A stretch of DNA of 64,000 bases. Source: a virus. A program made the position numbers and the translations under genes. Of the stretch, positions 42,249 to 50,891 are shown one piece after another. Location of the stretch: positions 126,001 to 190,000 of IMG/VR virus record IMGVR_UViG_3300012582_000005; one strand, written 5' to 3'. The notes below the pieces were generated by a model that did no database searches, had not been told where the DNA came from, and saw only the letters and a program-made list of their open reading frames with translations. Within the stretch, counting starts at the first letter, position 1; the number at the start of each line of letters is the position of its first letter.

Positions 42249-44408
42249 ATGATAAAAGGTATAAATAAAGAGGAATATAGCATGTCAGTAGCAACATCAG
42301 AACTTCACCCTAAAATCATACACAACATTGAAATGATGTTGTTAAATTCTAAAATAAATTTACCTTATTATGGTGAATTTTTACTACATGTTAATTTCTT
42401 TTGTCGCCCAAATGATCCACAACTACAAACAGCGGGTGTAAATGTAACATCGAAGGGTATGAATTATTACTACAATCCTGAGTTTATTGACAAACTAACT
42501 CAAGAACAAGTAAATTTTTTGAATATACACGAGCTTTTCCATTTACTTTTAAATCACCCTAGAAGAACTAGGATGGGTGGATTTGATCACGAGCTATCTA
42601 ATATCGCACAGGATATGATTATTAATCAGATTATTATCCAAGATATTAAACCCGATTTCGTAGATATACCAAAAGATCATTTTGGTAGAAATAGTGCATT
42701 ATTTATACCAAAAGAATACGAGGGTGAATGGGTATTTGAAATTCTATATGATTACCTTAAAGGTAGAAAAGAAGAATTTGTAAAAAGAAAGCAAAAGAAA
42801 GAAGATAATAGAATATTTGGAGAACTATTTGTAAAAGAAGATAGACCAACTCATATAGAATTGACTACAAAATATCACGGACAACACGCCATTTTTACTG
42901 ACATTCTAATAGAAAAAAGTAAAACTGAGTATGAAAAATATATTGGTAATTTTACTAGAAAGGCATTAGTTTCTTTGCAACAAGGTATTCCTTTCCAAGT
43001 AATAGGACACACTGATAGTTTCATACCTGATGGTTCTCCTGCTAATTATAATCAAGATTTATCAGAAAGAAGAGCTAATTTATTTAAAAATGCTGTAATT
43101 GAAAATATTGACATGTACATAGATAAATATACACTATGTATGGCAATTATGGAACAAGAAGCCACCCAATCTGAAAATGATAAATTAGAATTTATTTTCA
43201 AATATGAAGAAATTGCAAATAAAACAGTACAAAAACAAAGAGAAGTTGAACTAAAAAAAGTTGAAGATGGTCAACAAGGTGATAAAATAGATATGCTTTT
43301 TAAAGAATATCGCTTTACCGAATTGGATAAAATGGACGAAAATACTCTTAGAAATATTTTGAGAGTTAAAGGACTTACACTACCTAATATGGCACAGTCT
43401 AAGACTACAATTATTGGACTTGCTAATAATTTGATTCAAGCATCAGGTAAAGGGGATACAGAATTAATTATTGAAAATGATACTGATGATAATACACTTG
43501 CTATTCTAAGAGCAGAAGTAGCCAACAATCCAGAATATGCTACTTATAAGAAATTGCTTAAATCAGAATATAAAAGGGGTATAAATAGACGCATTGAATA
43601 TAAATTTGATAAATCTCAAGATGATAATATGGGAGGTGGATCAGATGCAAATTCGGAAAATCAAGGAAATAAGAGTGGATATGGCAAAAATGGTAAAAAT
43701 GACCAAGAATGTCATAGCGTAGAAGATATTCTAAGGGATATAGATGAAAATGGTGGACAATTTTTAGATTCACATATTCAAGATGGTGTACCTGATGAAT
43801 TGAGAGAACAGATGGTTAAAGATGTTCAAGAAAAATTAAAAGCACGTGGTTTGATTTCAGGTGATATTGAAAGAACTCTTGAAAAACTTCAAAAAAAGAA
43901 GAAAGATTATCTTAAAGAAATTAAGAGAGGTGTATCATTTATAAAAGGACATGTAAAAACTAAATCTATTACAAGACCTAACCGTAAAGGTATATCTGGG
44001 TTAAAAGGTAATAAAAAATTAGGTGCTAAGATAAACTGTATTCTCGATACATCTGGTTCTATGAGTGGTTATTACAGTAAAGCATTATCCTTTATATTTA
44101 GAAGTGATATTGAAATAAATCTTATCTTCTGTGATACAAAAGTGCATTCTGTAGAAAACGTTAAGTCTATGGCAGAACTACAGAGAGTTGTGCCGAAGGG
44201 TGGTGGTGGAACTGTGATTAATCCAGCATTTGAATTAATTGCGGAAAAATATAATGAATTTAATACACTTTTAATTACTGATGGCTACGTCGATAATCTA
44301 AATTTAGGTAAAATAAAAGGTAAAGTTCTAATTATTTCGAATAGTGTAGAATGTCCGATATCGGTGTCGAACGGAAAAGTGAAACAAATTATAGTTAAAG
44401 ACGAATAA
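42249..44408 (+). CDS. DUF2201-like metallopeptidase plus VWA protein with OmpA-like and SAP-like inserts
   Basis: 719 aa. Residues ~10-130 form a putative metallopeptidase domain with HELFHLLLNH (zinc HExxH at 94-98, extra His103) and the GGFDHELSNIAQDMIIN follow-up typical of the MoxR-associated DUF2201 family. The C-terminal ~120 residues are VWA-like with the MIDAS motif DTSGS near residue 600 and a LLITDGYVD strand. Unusual is the middle: ~250-285 reads QVIGHTDSFIPDG...NYNQDLSERRANL, the OmpA C-terminal peptidoglycan-binding signature, and ~362-398 resembles a SAP motif. No MoxR ATPase is in the window. Its leader is about 150 bases, AT-rich. Confidence 0.7.
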   Translation: MIKGINKEEYSMSVATSELHPKIIHNIEMMLLNSKINLPYYGEFLLHVNFFCRPNDPQLQTAGVNVTSKGMNYYYNPEFIDKLTQEQVNFLNIHELFHLLLNHPRRTRMGGFDHELSNIAQDMIINQIIIQDIKPDFVDIPKDHFGRNSALFIPKEYEGEWVFEILYDYLKGRKEEFVKRKQKKEDNRIFGELFVKEDRPTHIELTTKYHGQHAIFTDILIEKSKTEYEKYIGNFTRKALVSLQQGIPFQVIGHTDSFIPDGSPANYNQDLSERRANLFKNAVIENIDMYIDKYTLCMAIMEQEATQSENDKLEFIFKYEEIANKTVQKQREVELKKVEDGQQGDKIDMLFKEYRFTELDKMDENTLRNILRVKGLTLPNMAQSKTTIIGLANNLIQASGKGDTELIIENDTDDNTLAILRAEVANNPEYATYKKLLKSEYKRGINRRIEYKFDKSQDDNMGGGSDANSENQGNKSGYGKNGKNDQECHSVEDILRDIDENGGQFLDSHIQDGVPDELREQMVKDVQEKLKARGLISGDIERTLEKLQKKKKDYLKEIKRGVSFIKGHVKTKSITRPNRKGISGLKGNKKLGAKINCILDTSGSMSGYYSKALSFIFRSDIEINLIFCDTKVHSVENVKSMAELQRVVPKGGGGTVINPAFELIAEKYNEFNTLLITDGYVDNLNLGKIKGKVLIISNSVECPISVSNGKVKQIIVKDE

Positions 44409-44417
44409 CAAAAATGA

Positions 44418-44450
44418 GAAAACCCATCAGGAGCGAATTGATGGGTTTTC
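44418..44450 (+). terminator. intrinsic terminator
   Basis: GAAAACCCATCA (44418-44429) pairs with TGATGGGTTTTC (44439-44450) across a 9-base loop. The next ~50 bases (44451-44500) are unusually GC-rich for the window and contain no gene I can see. Confidence 0.75.
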
Positions 44451-44527
44451 AGACACATTGCCGTGCCATAACGGTCCTAACGCTATATCTTTGTAATTAT
44501 TTAACTACTTATATTTCTATATATTTA

Positions 44528-44559
44528 TTTGGAAATGTCAAAAAATATCACTAATTTTG
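44528..44559 (+). promoter_or_regulatory. Bacteroidota-type promoter
   Basis: TTTG (44528-44531), exactly 20 bases, then TAATTTTG (44552-44559), 12 bases before the ATG at 44572. Confidence 0.65.
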
Positions 44560-44571
44560 TATATTATTTGT

Positions 44572-44940
44572 ATGGTAGAAAATATAAAAAATATAATATT
44601 TAACAGCTTAAATAGCTTTAATGATTCCTCTATTTGGAATATTAAGGCTTTTGATATTAACATATTCGATGTTAATTATCATATGGATAAGCCTGTTAAG
44701 AACAAATTAAAGGAATTGTCCAATAGTCAAAACTTTATATCTACCTGTTTTAGTACAGATTCTATCGAAAAGAGGAAATCTATTAAAGAATTAGTAGATA
44801 TTTTGGAAAAAGAAATAGGATTTAAGATAGTACACATTAAAAATTTAACTACGAATCATTTTTACATATACTTCGAATATAATCATAATTATATCTTTGA
44901 TACCAAATCAAGAAAGAAGCTTATATCACAATCACATTAA
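44572..44940 (+). CDS. hypothetical protein, about 122 aa
   Basis: The ATG at 44572 (MVENIKNIIFNSLNSF) is preferred over a TTG at 44557, which lies inside the promoter -7 element. Mixed alpha/beta with a SIEKRKSIKELVDILEKEIG helix and a C-terminal hairpin. No family recognised. Stands alone under its own host-type promoter, so probably an early accessory gene. Confidence 0.5.
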   Translation: MVENIKNIIFNSLNSFNDSSIWNIKAFDINIFDVNYHMDKPVKNKLKELSNSQNFISTCFSTDSIEKRKSIKELVDILEKEIGFKIVHIKNLTTNHFYIYFEYNHNYIFDTKSRKKLISQSH

Positions 44941-44956
44941 ATAATTTTCTAATATT

Positions 44957-44988
44957 TTTGGATTTCTAATAAAATTTCCTTAAATTTG
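44957..44988 (+). promoter_or_regulatory. Bacteroidota-type promoter for the second M20/M28-type peptidase
   Basis: TTTG (44957-44960), exactly 20 bases, then TAAATTTG (44981-44988), 19 bases before the ATG at 45008. Identical -7 element to its paralogue's promoter at 13670. Confidence 0.7.
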
Positions 44989-45007
44989 TATTATAATACA
45001 GAATTTT

Positions 45008-46204
45008 ATGGACTTTATAAAAACATTTGTAGCACTAACCGAATATACTATACCATATGGTACTGAAGATAGTATATCACATCTTTTACCAAAAGGACTT
45101 CAAAAAGATAAAAAAGGTAATTATTTTATCACTATTGGAGAAAATAGTAAAACTCTATTCACATGTCATTTAGACACTGTTTCAAGAAAAAGAAGTAAAG
45201 TCAAACATAATATTCACAATGTTGGTGATACTACCTTTATAAGTACTGATGGCACAACAATATTAGGTGGTGACAATAAAGCTGGTGTATGTATTTTGAT
45301 GTATCTAATTGAACAAAATGTTCCTGGTACATATTACTTCTTTGTGGGTGAAGAAGTAGGTGCTATAGGCTCTAATTGGGCTCTAAATAATAATAGGAAG
45401 TTCTTTTCAAAATTTAATAGAGCAGTTGCTTTTGATAGAAAAAAATATGGTTCTATTATTACACATCAAAAAGGTAGTAAGTCCACAAGTTTAATTTTCG
45501 CAAATAAACTTTCAGAAGAATTTGGTAAATATGGTATGGAATTCAAACCAGACAATTACGGAATATTCACCGATACCGCTGTATTTATGGGCGTTATTCC
45601 CGAATGTACAAATATTTCTTCTGGTGTATTTGGTGAACATACGAAAGATGAATATGTAGATATTACTTATACCGAAGCTGTCGCAAAAGCATCCGCACAA
45701 ATTGATTGGGAAAATCTACCTACAGAAAGAACTCCTAAGATGTTTACTAGTTGGAATTCTAATATATTACATAAAGGAATATTATCATCACATCCTGCTT
45801 TTGCAACAACTACACAGAAAAGAATATGGATTGATTCCGATAAATCGACACAATATATTAAAAACAAGAATAAAAAAGTATCTGTAGAAGAAGCAAGAGA
45901 TATAGCTATTAGTAAAATAAAAGATATGGTTTATAAACAAGAAGTTTATAAATCCTTCGTAAATATATCAGCTTTAATGTTCGATCCATATTTTGTTAAA
46001 TATAATCTTAAAAAAGAGCCAAACATTAATGAAATTATTAAATGGATGGAGAATATTCAAAATCTTGGAAAACCAGCAATTTATGATAAACTAAAACCTT
46101 ATCTTAAAAAAGAATTTTGGAGTATTCGATTAACAGAAGAAAACATTCAAAATAAAATTAAAAGTTTAGATATTAAAATTAAAGAAGAAACAAAACCTGT
46201 CTAA
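45008..46204 (+). CDS. M20/M28-type metallopeptidase, paralogue without repeats
   Basis: 398 aa. Catalytic residues: TCHLDT (His54, Asp56), GGDNKAG (Asp89), FFVGEE (Glu115/116), AFDRKKYGSIITHQ and FGEHT. The first ~240 residues align closely with the 866-aa protein at 11049-13649 (MDF-KTF, SHLLP-G, QKD-KGNY). The C-terminal ~150 residues are helical and unrelated to the repeats of the paralogue. Both genes have the same promoter type. The substrate is unknown; these exopeptidases cut N-terminal residues from peptides or dipeptides in the cytoplasm. Ends overlapping the minus-strand gene by four bases. Confidence 0.75.
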   Translation: MDFIKTFVALTEYTIPYGTEDSISHLLPKGLQKDKKGNYFITIGENSKTLFTCHLDTVSRKRSKVKHNIHNVGDTTFISTDGTTILGGDNKAGVCILMYLIEQNVPGTYYFFVGEEVGAIGSNWALNNNRKFFSKFNRAVAFDRKKYGSIITHQKGSKSTSLIFANKLSEEFGKYGMEFKPDNYGIFTDTAVFMGVIPECTNISSGVFGEHTKDEYVDITYTEAVAKASAQIDWENLPTERTPKMFTSWNSNILHKGILSSHPAFATTTQKRIWIDSDKSTQYIKNKNKKVSVEEARDIAISKIKDMVYKQEVYKSFVNISALMFDPYFVKYNLKKEPNINEIIKWMENIQNLGKPAIYDKLKPYLKKEFWSIRLTEENIQNKIKSLDIKIKEETKPV

Positions 46205-46854
46205 ACTTTTTTTACAAATAATTTATTTCCTTCTTGTATTAATAAATATCCAGGTATCAAACTACCGAAGTATGATTTCAAACTTTTAGTTGCACTTGCT
46301 TTAGATGCATAATGGTGGTGTATATTTTCTATTAGAATTTTATACTCCACTTTTTCTTTGTCTTGTAAATATTCATTTATAAGCGTTATAGTCTTCTTAA
46401 AAAGTGTGAAGTATTTTCCTTTATCTCCTGCAATATTAAGTTTTTGTTCTTCATATAAAGTAGGATACTGTGGCTTTGGATTATACTCAGATTGAACTGT
46501 TTCATAAACTACATCGTTACTATCAACTTCTATCACACCAATTTTTAAATAATTTTTACAAATATCATTTCCAAATTTTCTAAGTTTCCATTCTTTTCTT
46601 TTTGCTTTTGGAACACCTATGAAAACTTTATTTGCCTCATTTTTATGTTTAAAAGCTTGTTCAAAAACTTTTAATGAATATGCAATTTTTGTTTCAACAA
46701 TAATACCTTCTTCAATATCACCATTTTCATTTCTCTTAACAAAAAAACAATCACTCCTTCTACTACCCTTATCGGACATGACTTCTTTATATGATTCATA
46801 TCCCATCCTCTCAAAATAATCAATGATAACACTAGCTAAATAACTTTCTTTCAT
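46201..46854 (-). CDS. PD-(D/E)XK nuclease-like protein with possible HTH tail, 217 aa
   Basis: Residues ~30-70 contain a RSDCFFVKRNENGD-EEGIIVETKIAYSLKVFEQA arrangement: Asp at the end of one strand, then E-x-K on the next strand followed by a helix, which is the core of the restriction-endonuclease-like fold. A KVFIGVPKAKRKEW strand follows. Residues ~155-217 could form a small helical DNA-binding domain. Function may be recombination, repair or host DNA degradation. Its 3' end overlaps the convergent peptidase gene (46201-46204). Confidence 0.5.
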   Translation of the reverse strand: MKESYLASVIIDYFERMGYESYKEVMSDKGSRRSDCFFVKRNENGDIEEGIIVETKIAYSLKVFEQAFKHKNEANKVFIGVPKAKRKEWKLRKFGNDICKNYLKIGVIEVDSNDVVYETVQSEYNPKPQYPTLYEEQKLNIAGDKGKYFTLFKKTITLINEYLQDKEKVEYKILIENIHHHYASKASATKSLKSYFGSLIPGYLLIQEGNKLFVKKV

Positions 46855-46909
46855 AATATATTAAAACTATTTTAAGTTTTTTAGTATATATGATACTTTA
46901 CACTCACAC

Positions 46910-47101
46910 ATGAATAGAAAATTTAAAAGAGGCGATCTGGTTAAAGTTAAATGCACATTAGATAATGTACCTGCTATATTCAGCCACTACACTTTTGATG
47001 ATAATTGCTCCATAATTACAGAAATAGGAATTCTTATAATACATCAAGATGATTTATATTTAAATAGAACAGAAATTATCAATCAACTTTTAGACGAATA
47101 G
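46910..47101 (+). CDS. small SH3-like/KOW-like protein, 63 aa
   Basis: The start NRKFKRGDLVKVKC followed by short beta strands suggests a small beta-barrel. No specific family. It is 13 bases upstream of the clamp-loader gene and likely co-transcribed. Confidence 0.5.
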   Translation: MNRKFKRGDLVKVKCTLDNVPAIFSHYTFDDNCSIITEIGILIIHQDDLYLNRTEIINQLLDE

Positions 47102-47114
47102 TAATATAATCAAT

Positions 47115-48059
47115 ATGATAACTGAAAATTTATTTTGGGAGAAGTATCGTCCAACTAAACTAGAAGATGTAATTATTCCTGATAGAATTAGAAGGATGAT
47201 AGAGAAAGGGATCCATACAAATATGATATTTACAGGACCACCTGGTTGTGGTAAAACTACATGTGCAAGGATTTTATTACAAGACTACCATCATAAAATA
47301 ATTACAGCTAAACAAGGTGTAGATGTTTTGAGAAATGATATTGATAACTTCTGTAAAAAGATGATAGTATCAATGGATGAAAAAGATAGAGAGAAAGACA
47401 AAAGAGTCAGAGTAGTTTATTTTGAAGAGTTCGATAGAGCAACAAATCAATTACAAGAAGAACTAAAATCATTTATTGAAGAACATTCATCTAGAGTTAG
47501 ATTTATCGCAACGTGTAATACAATAAGTCAAATTAATGAGCCTATACAGAGCAGATTTAATATAATAGATTTTTCACCAGTAGGACAAGAAGAAACAACA
47601 GAACTTAAAAGACAATATGCAAAAAGACTTGTTGATATAATAAATTCAGAGAGTCTTAATATACCAAAAGAAGATGTCAAAGACATTATTATAAAAAGTT
47701 TTCCTGACTTTAGAAAAATTTGGCAACATGTACAATACTATCATTTATCTGGTTTTAATATTGCTAAAACAAATATAGCCGATGATAAACTATATGAAAT
47801 TATATTCAATAATAGTAGTACAGTAGATATATGGGATTATTTACACATCAATTGGTCGGATAAAGTGTCGGTAGGATTTACAAAATTAGGTAGAGAATTT
47901 TTCACATGGGTAAAAGTTAGAAAACCTGAATATACGAATAAGTTAGGTGATGCTTTAATAACAATATCTGAATATTCAGATGTTAGATTACCACATGCAA
48001 TGGATAGCTTCATAACATTTTATGCTCTTGTATGCAAATTACAACAGATTTTTAAATAG
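47115..48059 (+). CDS. 44: sliding-clamp loader ATPase (T4 gp44 type)
   Basis: 314 aa, matching T4 gp44 length. FWEKYRPTKLEDVI start typical of RFC-type loaders; Walker A GPPGCGKTT at residues 41-49; Walker B VVYFEEFDRA near 100-109; sensor/Arg-finger region QSRFNII around 146. AAA+ family. It opens the sliding clamp and loads it on primer-template for the phage DNA polymerase. The small subunit (gp62) and clamp (gp45) are not recognisable here; the 92- or 93-aa genes downstream are too short for gp62. Confidence 0.9.
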   Translation: MITENLFWEKYRPTKLEDVIIPDRIRRMIEKGIHTNMIFTGPPGCGKTTCARILLQDYHHKIITAKQGVDVLRNDIDNFCKKMIVSMDEKDREKDKRVRVVYFEEFDRATNQLQEELKSFIEEHSSRVRFIATCNTISQINEPIQSRFNIIDFSPVGQEETTELKRQYAKRLVDIINSESLNIPKEDVKDIIIKSFPDFRKIWQHVQYYHLSGFNIAKTNIADDKLYEIIFNNSSTVDIWDYLHINWSDKVSVGFTKLGREFFTWVKVRKPEYTNKLGDALITISEYSDVRLPHAMDSFITFYALVCKLQQIFK

Positions 48060-48074
48060 TAGAAAAAAGTAGAA
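48058..48074. repeat. 17-base leader motif shared with 61446-61462
   Basis: AGTAGAAAAAAGTAGAA occurs identically here and before the portal gene, with looser versions near 27859 and 2558. Confidence 0.35.
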
Positions 48075-48085
48075 CAATAAATAGA

Positions 48086-48093
48086 TATATAAT
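48086..48093 (+). promoter_or_regulatory. TATATAAT box abutting a start codon
   Basis: TATATAAT is immediately followed by the ATG at 48094. If it is a promoter, transcripts would start inside the gene or be leaderless, so it may act for the downstream genes or be part of an AT-rich ribosome-binding region. Confidence 0.25.
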
Positions 48094-48372
48094 ATGAGAA
48101 GAAAGTACGAGTTAGAAAGAAGTAATGCAATATGGAGTAATATACCATATTTTGAAGATAGAGTAGATGGTAATGACATAACATTATTATGTCGTGAAAT
48201 ATTAGGTATGAGTGATATTGATGCTATAATGCTTTTACAAAGTACTGGACACGATATGAGAATTGTTAAAGAAAATAATGAGGAAATTTCATATACCAAA
48301 GAAGTAAATGAAAAAAGAATTAATGTTGCTATAGAAGAGAATGTAGTAACTGGAATTATAGGGATATTTTAA
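48094..48372 (+). CDS. hypothetical protein, 92 aa
   Basis: Located between the clamp loader and RNase H genes. Starts MRRKYELERSNAIWSNIPYF; the C-terminal half is beta-rich. No family recognised. Possibly part of the replication operon. Confidence 0.5.
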   Translation: MRRKYELERSNAIWSNIPYFEDRVDGNDITLLCREILGMSDIDAIMLLQSTGHDMRIVKENNEEISYTKEVNEKRINVAIEENVVTGIIGIF

Positions 48373-48389
48373 AAAAATAATTATATACA

Positions 48390-48671
48390 ATGAATACATC
48401 AGCACTATACAAAGAACAAATGATAAGAGAATATATCATGAAAGTTAATTTCAAAGATAATTTTTCAATAAAACAAATCAAAGAGGATTTAAGAAGAATA
48501 ATTAAAGAGACTCCTGGTATTGATGTAAAATGGAAAAAAGATGATATAATGAACGAAGTTAAAAGTGGCACTAAAGTTGTAGAAAGTGTTAAGTCTATAA
48601 GTGTTGCTATAACAGATGGTGATAATCCTGATGGTACTCCAAAAGTACATTCATTTACATATTTTATTTAA
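48390..48671 (+). CDS. hypothetical protein, 93 aa
   Basis: Starts 17 bases after the previous gene. A helical N-terminus with FKDNFSIKQIKEDLRRIIKE and a C-terminal strand pair ending in KVHSFTYFI. No family recognised. Confidence 0.5.
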   Translation: MNTSALYKEQMIREYIMKVNFKDNFSIKQIKEDLRRIIKETPGIDVKWKKDDIMNEVKSGTKVVESVKSISVAITDGDNPDGTPKVHSFTYFI

Positions 48672-48694
48672 ACTTTTACTAATTTTTTAATATC

Positions 48695-49687
48695 ATGTAT
48701 ATGAATATAAAAGTTAATTTAATAATTGATGGTAATTACATGTTGTATAGAAATATATTTTCTCTACACAAAACCAAAACACTTTTTGGAGATTTACTAA
48801 CTTCACTAGAAGTATCAATAAATAGACACATTAAGCAATACCCTTTCGAAAAAATATATTTAGTTTCTGATACTCGTTCAGCTAGTTGGAGAAAATCAAT
48901 ATATTCTGCATATAAAGAACAAAGAAAGAAAGATGAAAACATTGATTGGGATTTTTGTTTCAATACATTCGATCAATTTAAAGAGGAATTAAAAGAAACA
49001 AATAAAAGAGTAACAGTACTACAAAGTGAAGGATTAGAAGGTGATGATTTTATTCATTTTCTAACTAAGAGAGCCAATAAAAAAGGAGAATCAAATGTAA
49101 TAGTAGCATCCGATGGAGATATAATACAATTGCTGGATTATAGATTAAATCCAACGTGGATTAATATTCAATTAAAAGATGATGCATATCGCCCTAAATT
49201 ATATGTTCCACAAGGCTATAAATTATTTTTAAGAGAATTAAAAACAGCGGAACAAGATTTATTTAATCTAAATGATAATGATTTATTTTTATCGTATTAT
49301 AACACATTAACTGATAGATGTCCTGTAGAAGAAGTTGATAGTGAACATAGATTATTTATTAAAATCGTAAGTGGTGATGTAGGAGATAATATAAAATCTA
49401 TATTAATAACTGAGCAAAAATCTGGCATAAAAAGAGGTATAGGTGAAGCTGGTGCAAATAAAATATGGGAGAGTTATAAATTACACTATCCTAATCAAAT
49501 TATATTTTCTGAAGATAAATGGATAGATAATTTAATACCTTATGTTGCTGAATATAAGAAAGTAGAATTATCTACTGAAATGGAAGCTCTTATAAAAAAC
49601 AATGTACAATTTAACAGAAAACTTGTACACTTTGATATTAAACATTATCCAAAGCAAATTTTAGAAAAAGCAAAGGCTATACTATGA
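48695..49687 (+). CDS. rnh: 5'-3' exonuclease / flap nuclease (T4 RNase H type)
   Basis: 330 aa (T4 RNase H 305). FEN/PIN-type acidic residues: LIIDGNYMLYRN (Asp), VSDTRSASWRKSIYSAYKEQRKKD (Asp, with the RKxxYxxYKxxR DNA-binding stretch), LEGDDFIHFL (EGDD), IVASDGDIIQL (SDGD), and a VSGDVGDNIKSI region (GDxxDN). Removes RNA primers and flaps during lagging-strand synthesis, consistent with the clamp loader nearby. Starts at 48695 or 48701. Confidence 0.88.
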   Translation: MYMNIKVNLIIDGNYMLYRNIFSLHKTKTLFGDLLTSLEVSINRHIKQYPFEKIYLVSDTRSASWRKSIYSAYKEQRKKDENIDWDFCFNTFDQFKEELKETNKRVTVLQSEGLEGDDFIHFLTKRANKKGESNVIVASDGDIIQLLDYRLNPTWINIQLKDDAYRPKLYVPQGYKLFLRELKTAEQDLFNLNDNDLFLSYYNTLTDRCPVEEVDSEHRLFIKIVSGDVGDNIKSILITEQKSGIKRGIGEAGANKIWESYKLHYPNQIIFSEDKWIDNLIPYVAEYKKVELSTEMEALIKNNVQFNRKLVHFDIKHYPKQILEKAKAIL

Positions 49688-50379
49688 TTTTAAATCCTAA
49701 TAATATTGGTATTAATATTTTTAATATTGCTGATGAAATCGTACCTAAGTATTATTATTTAGAAATTGTAGATGGTGTGGAAGAAGGCTCACATGGTTTA
49801 AATAATTTTTCAATGCATTTAGCAAGTACTAATGTTAATTTAACAAATAGCGTAATTGGTACAATTGAAGAAATAGAAGAACAATTAAAATATTTCGTAT
49901 GGGAACATATAAAAAATTTTGAAACAATTACATCATCAGTTAGAGAAATAGTACCACCAATAGAGAGTTCAACAAAAAAATCAATTGGTACATTTCATCA
50001 TCTTATGCAAATGGCTTATCTTGAAGTTAAACTCAAAGCATCTAAAATAGGATTTGGATATAATAATATAACAAATATTTCTTTACATATTGATGCTAAA
50101 GATTATATTTATAATAAATTTGATTTTAATATACATAAATTATTAAATATTAATGTAACTATAAATAATAATTTACCTAGAAATAAAATGATTTTTACCA
50201 ATGTATCAAATGATACTATATCACATGGTAATGTATGTTTAGTTTATAAAAATATTGATAATGGCAACCAAACTTTTACTACAATGTTTGCTATAATAGC
50301 AAAAGATTCAGATATGGTAATATCTGTAGATTTACCAAGTAAAGTATTTAGAAAAAATAAAATAGAAGAATTATTATGA
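49684..50379 (+). CDS. hypothetical protein, 231 aa
   Basis: Overlaps the RNase H gene by ATGA and the next gene likewise (50376-50379), so it is translated as part of the replication unit. Asn/Ile-rich with alternating strands. No catalytic motif recognised. Confidence 0.55.
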   Translation: MILNPNNIGINIFNIADEIVPKYYYLEIVDGVEEGSHGLNNFSMHLASTNVNLTNSVIGTIEEIEEQLKYFVWEHIKNFETITSSVREIVPPIESSTKKSIGTFHHLMQMAYLEVKLKASKIGFGYNNITNISLHIDAKDYIYNKFDFNIHKLLNINVTINNNLPRNKMIFTNVSNDTISHGNVCLVYKNIDNGNQTFTTMFAIIAKDSDMVISVDLPSKVFRKNKIEELL

Positions 50380-50696
50380 AAGCAGAAGAGTTTAATGAAA
50401 TGAGAAAAGACCTTATTAAAAAATGTATCCAATTAACAGATACTAAAGGTAAGGATTATACTAAAGGAAATGTAGATATGTTATATGCTTTTAAACACGG
50501 TGGAGAATCATTTGATGTAGCACCAGAAAAATATTTAGGATTTGGTTTAAAAAAACACATAGATGCTATTTATCATTATATTAAGACTGATGGTGCTTCG
50601 CAATCAGAACCTATTGAAAGTAGAATAACAGATGCAATTAATTATTTAATCTTCTTACAAGGATTGAATAAAGACAAAGAAAATACTAAAGAATAA
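50376..50696 (+). CDS. Nmad1/DUF1599-like protein, 106 aa
   Basis: The pattern KGKDYTKGNVDMLYAFKHGG...KYLGFGLKKHIDAIYHYI...EPIESRITDAINYLIFL fits the nucleotide-modification-associated domain (DUF1599), whose conserved KDY, KH and D-x-x-NY positions are present. Such proteins are often near phage DNA-modification or nucleotide genes; the biochemical role is not settled. Overlaps the preceding gene as ATGA. Confidence 0.6.
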   Translation: MKAEEFNEMRKDLIKKCIQLTDTKGKDYTKGNVDMLYAFKHGGESFDVAPEKYLGFGLKKHIDAIYHYIKTDGASQSEPIESRITDAINYLIFLQGLNKDKENTKE

Positions 50697-50699
50697 AAA

Positions 50700-50891
50700 A
50701 TGGTAAAGTTTTGTCCAAAATGTGGATCAAATAATATAAAAAATAATGGTGATACCAATGAATATGGTATTAAATTTATTGCCGATGATACAGGAACATC
50801 AATTGAATATTTTTCTTCTTGCGCTATATTTTCTTGTATAGAATGTGATAAAGATACTATTATTGAATATGATATTGATTTAGATTTTTAA
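50700..50891 (+). CDS. zinc-ribbon-like small protein, 63 aa
   Basis: CPKCGS at residues 5-10 and CIECD near 47-51 form a two-knuckle zinc ribbon. The acidic C-terminus follows. Starts 3 bases after the Nmad1-like gene; its stop overlaps the convergent gene by four bases. Confidence 0.6.
   Translation: MVKFCPKCGSNNIKNNGDTNEYGIKFIADDTGTSIEYFSSCAIFSCIECDKDTIIEYDIDLDF

Noticed and set aside
44468-44480. ATAACGGTCCTAA, identical to a conserved 23S rRNA stretch (the I-CeuI region)
   Set aside because: Only 13 bases match and the flanks diverge. A match this short to some part of a 2.9-kb rRNA is expected by chance in 64 kb.
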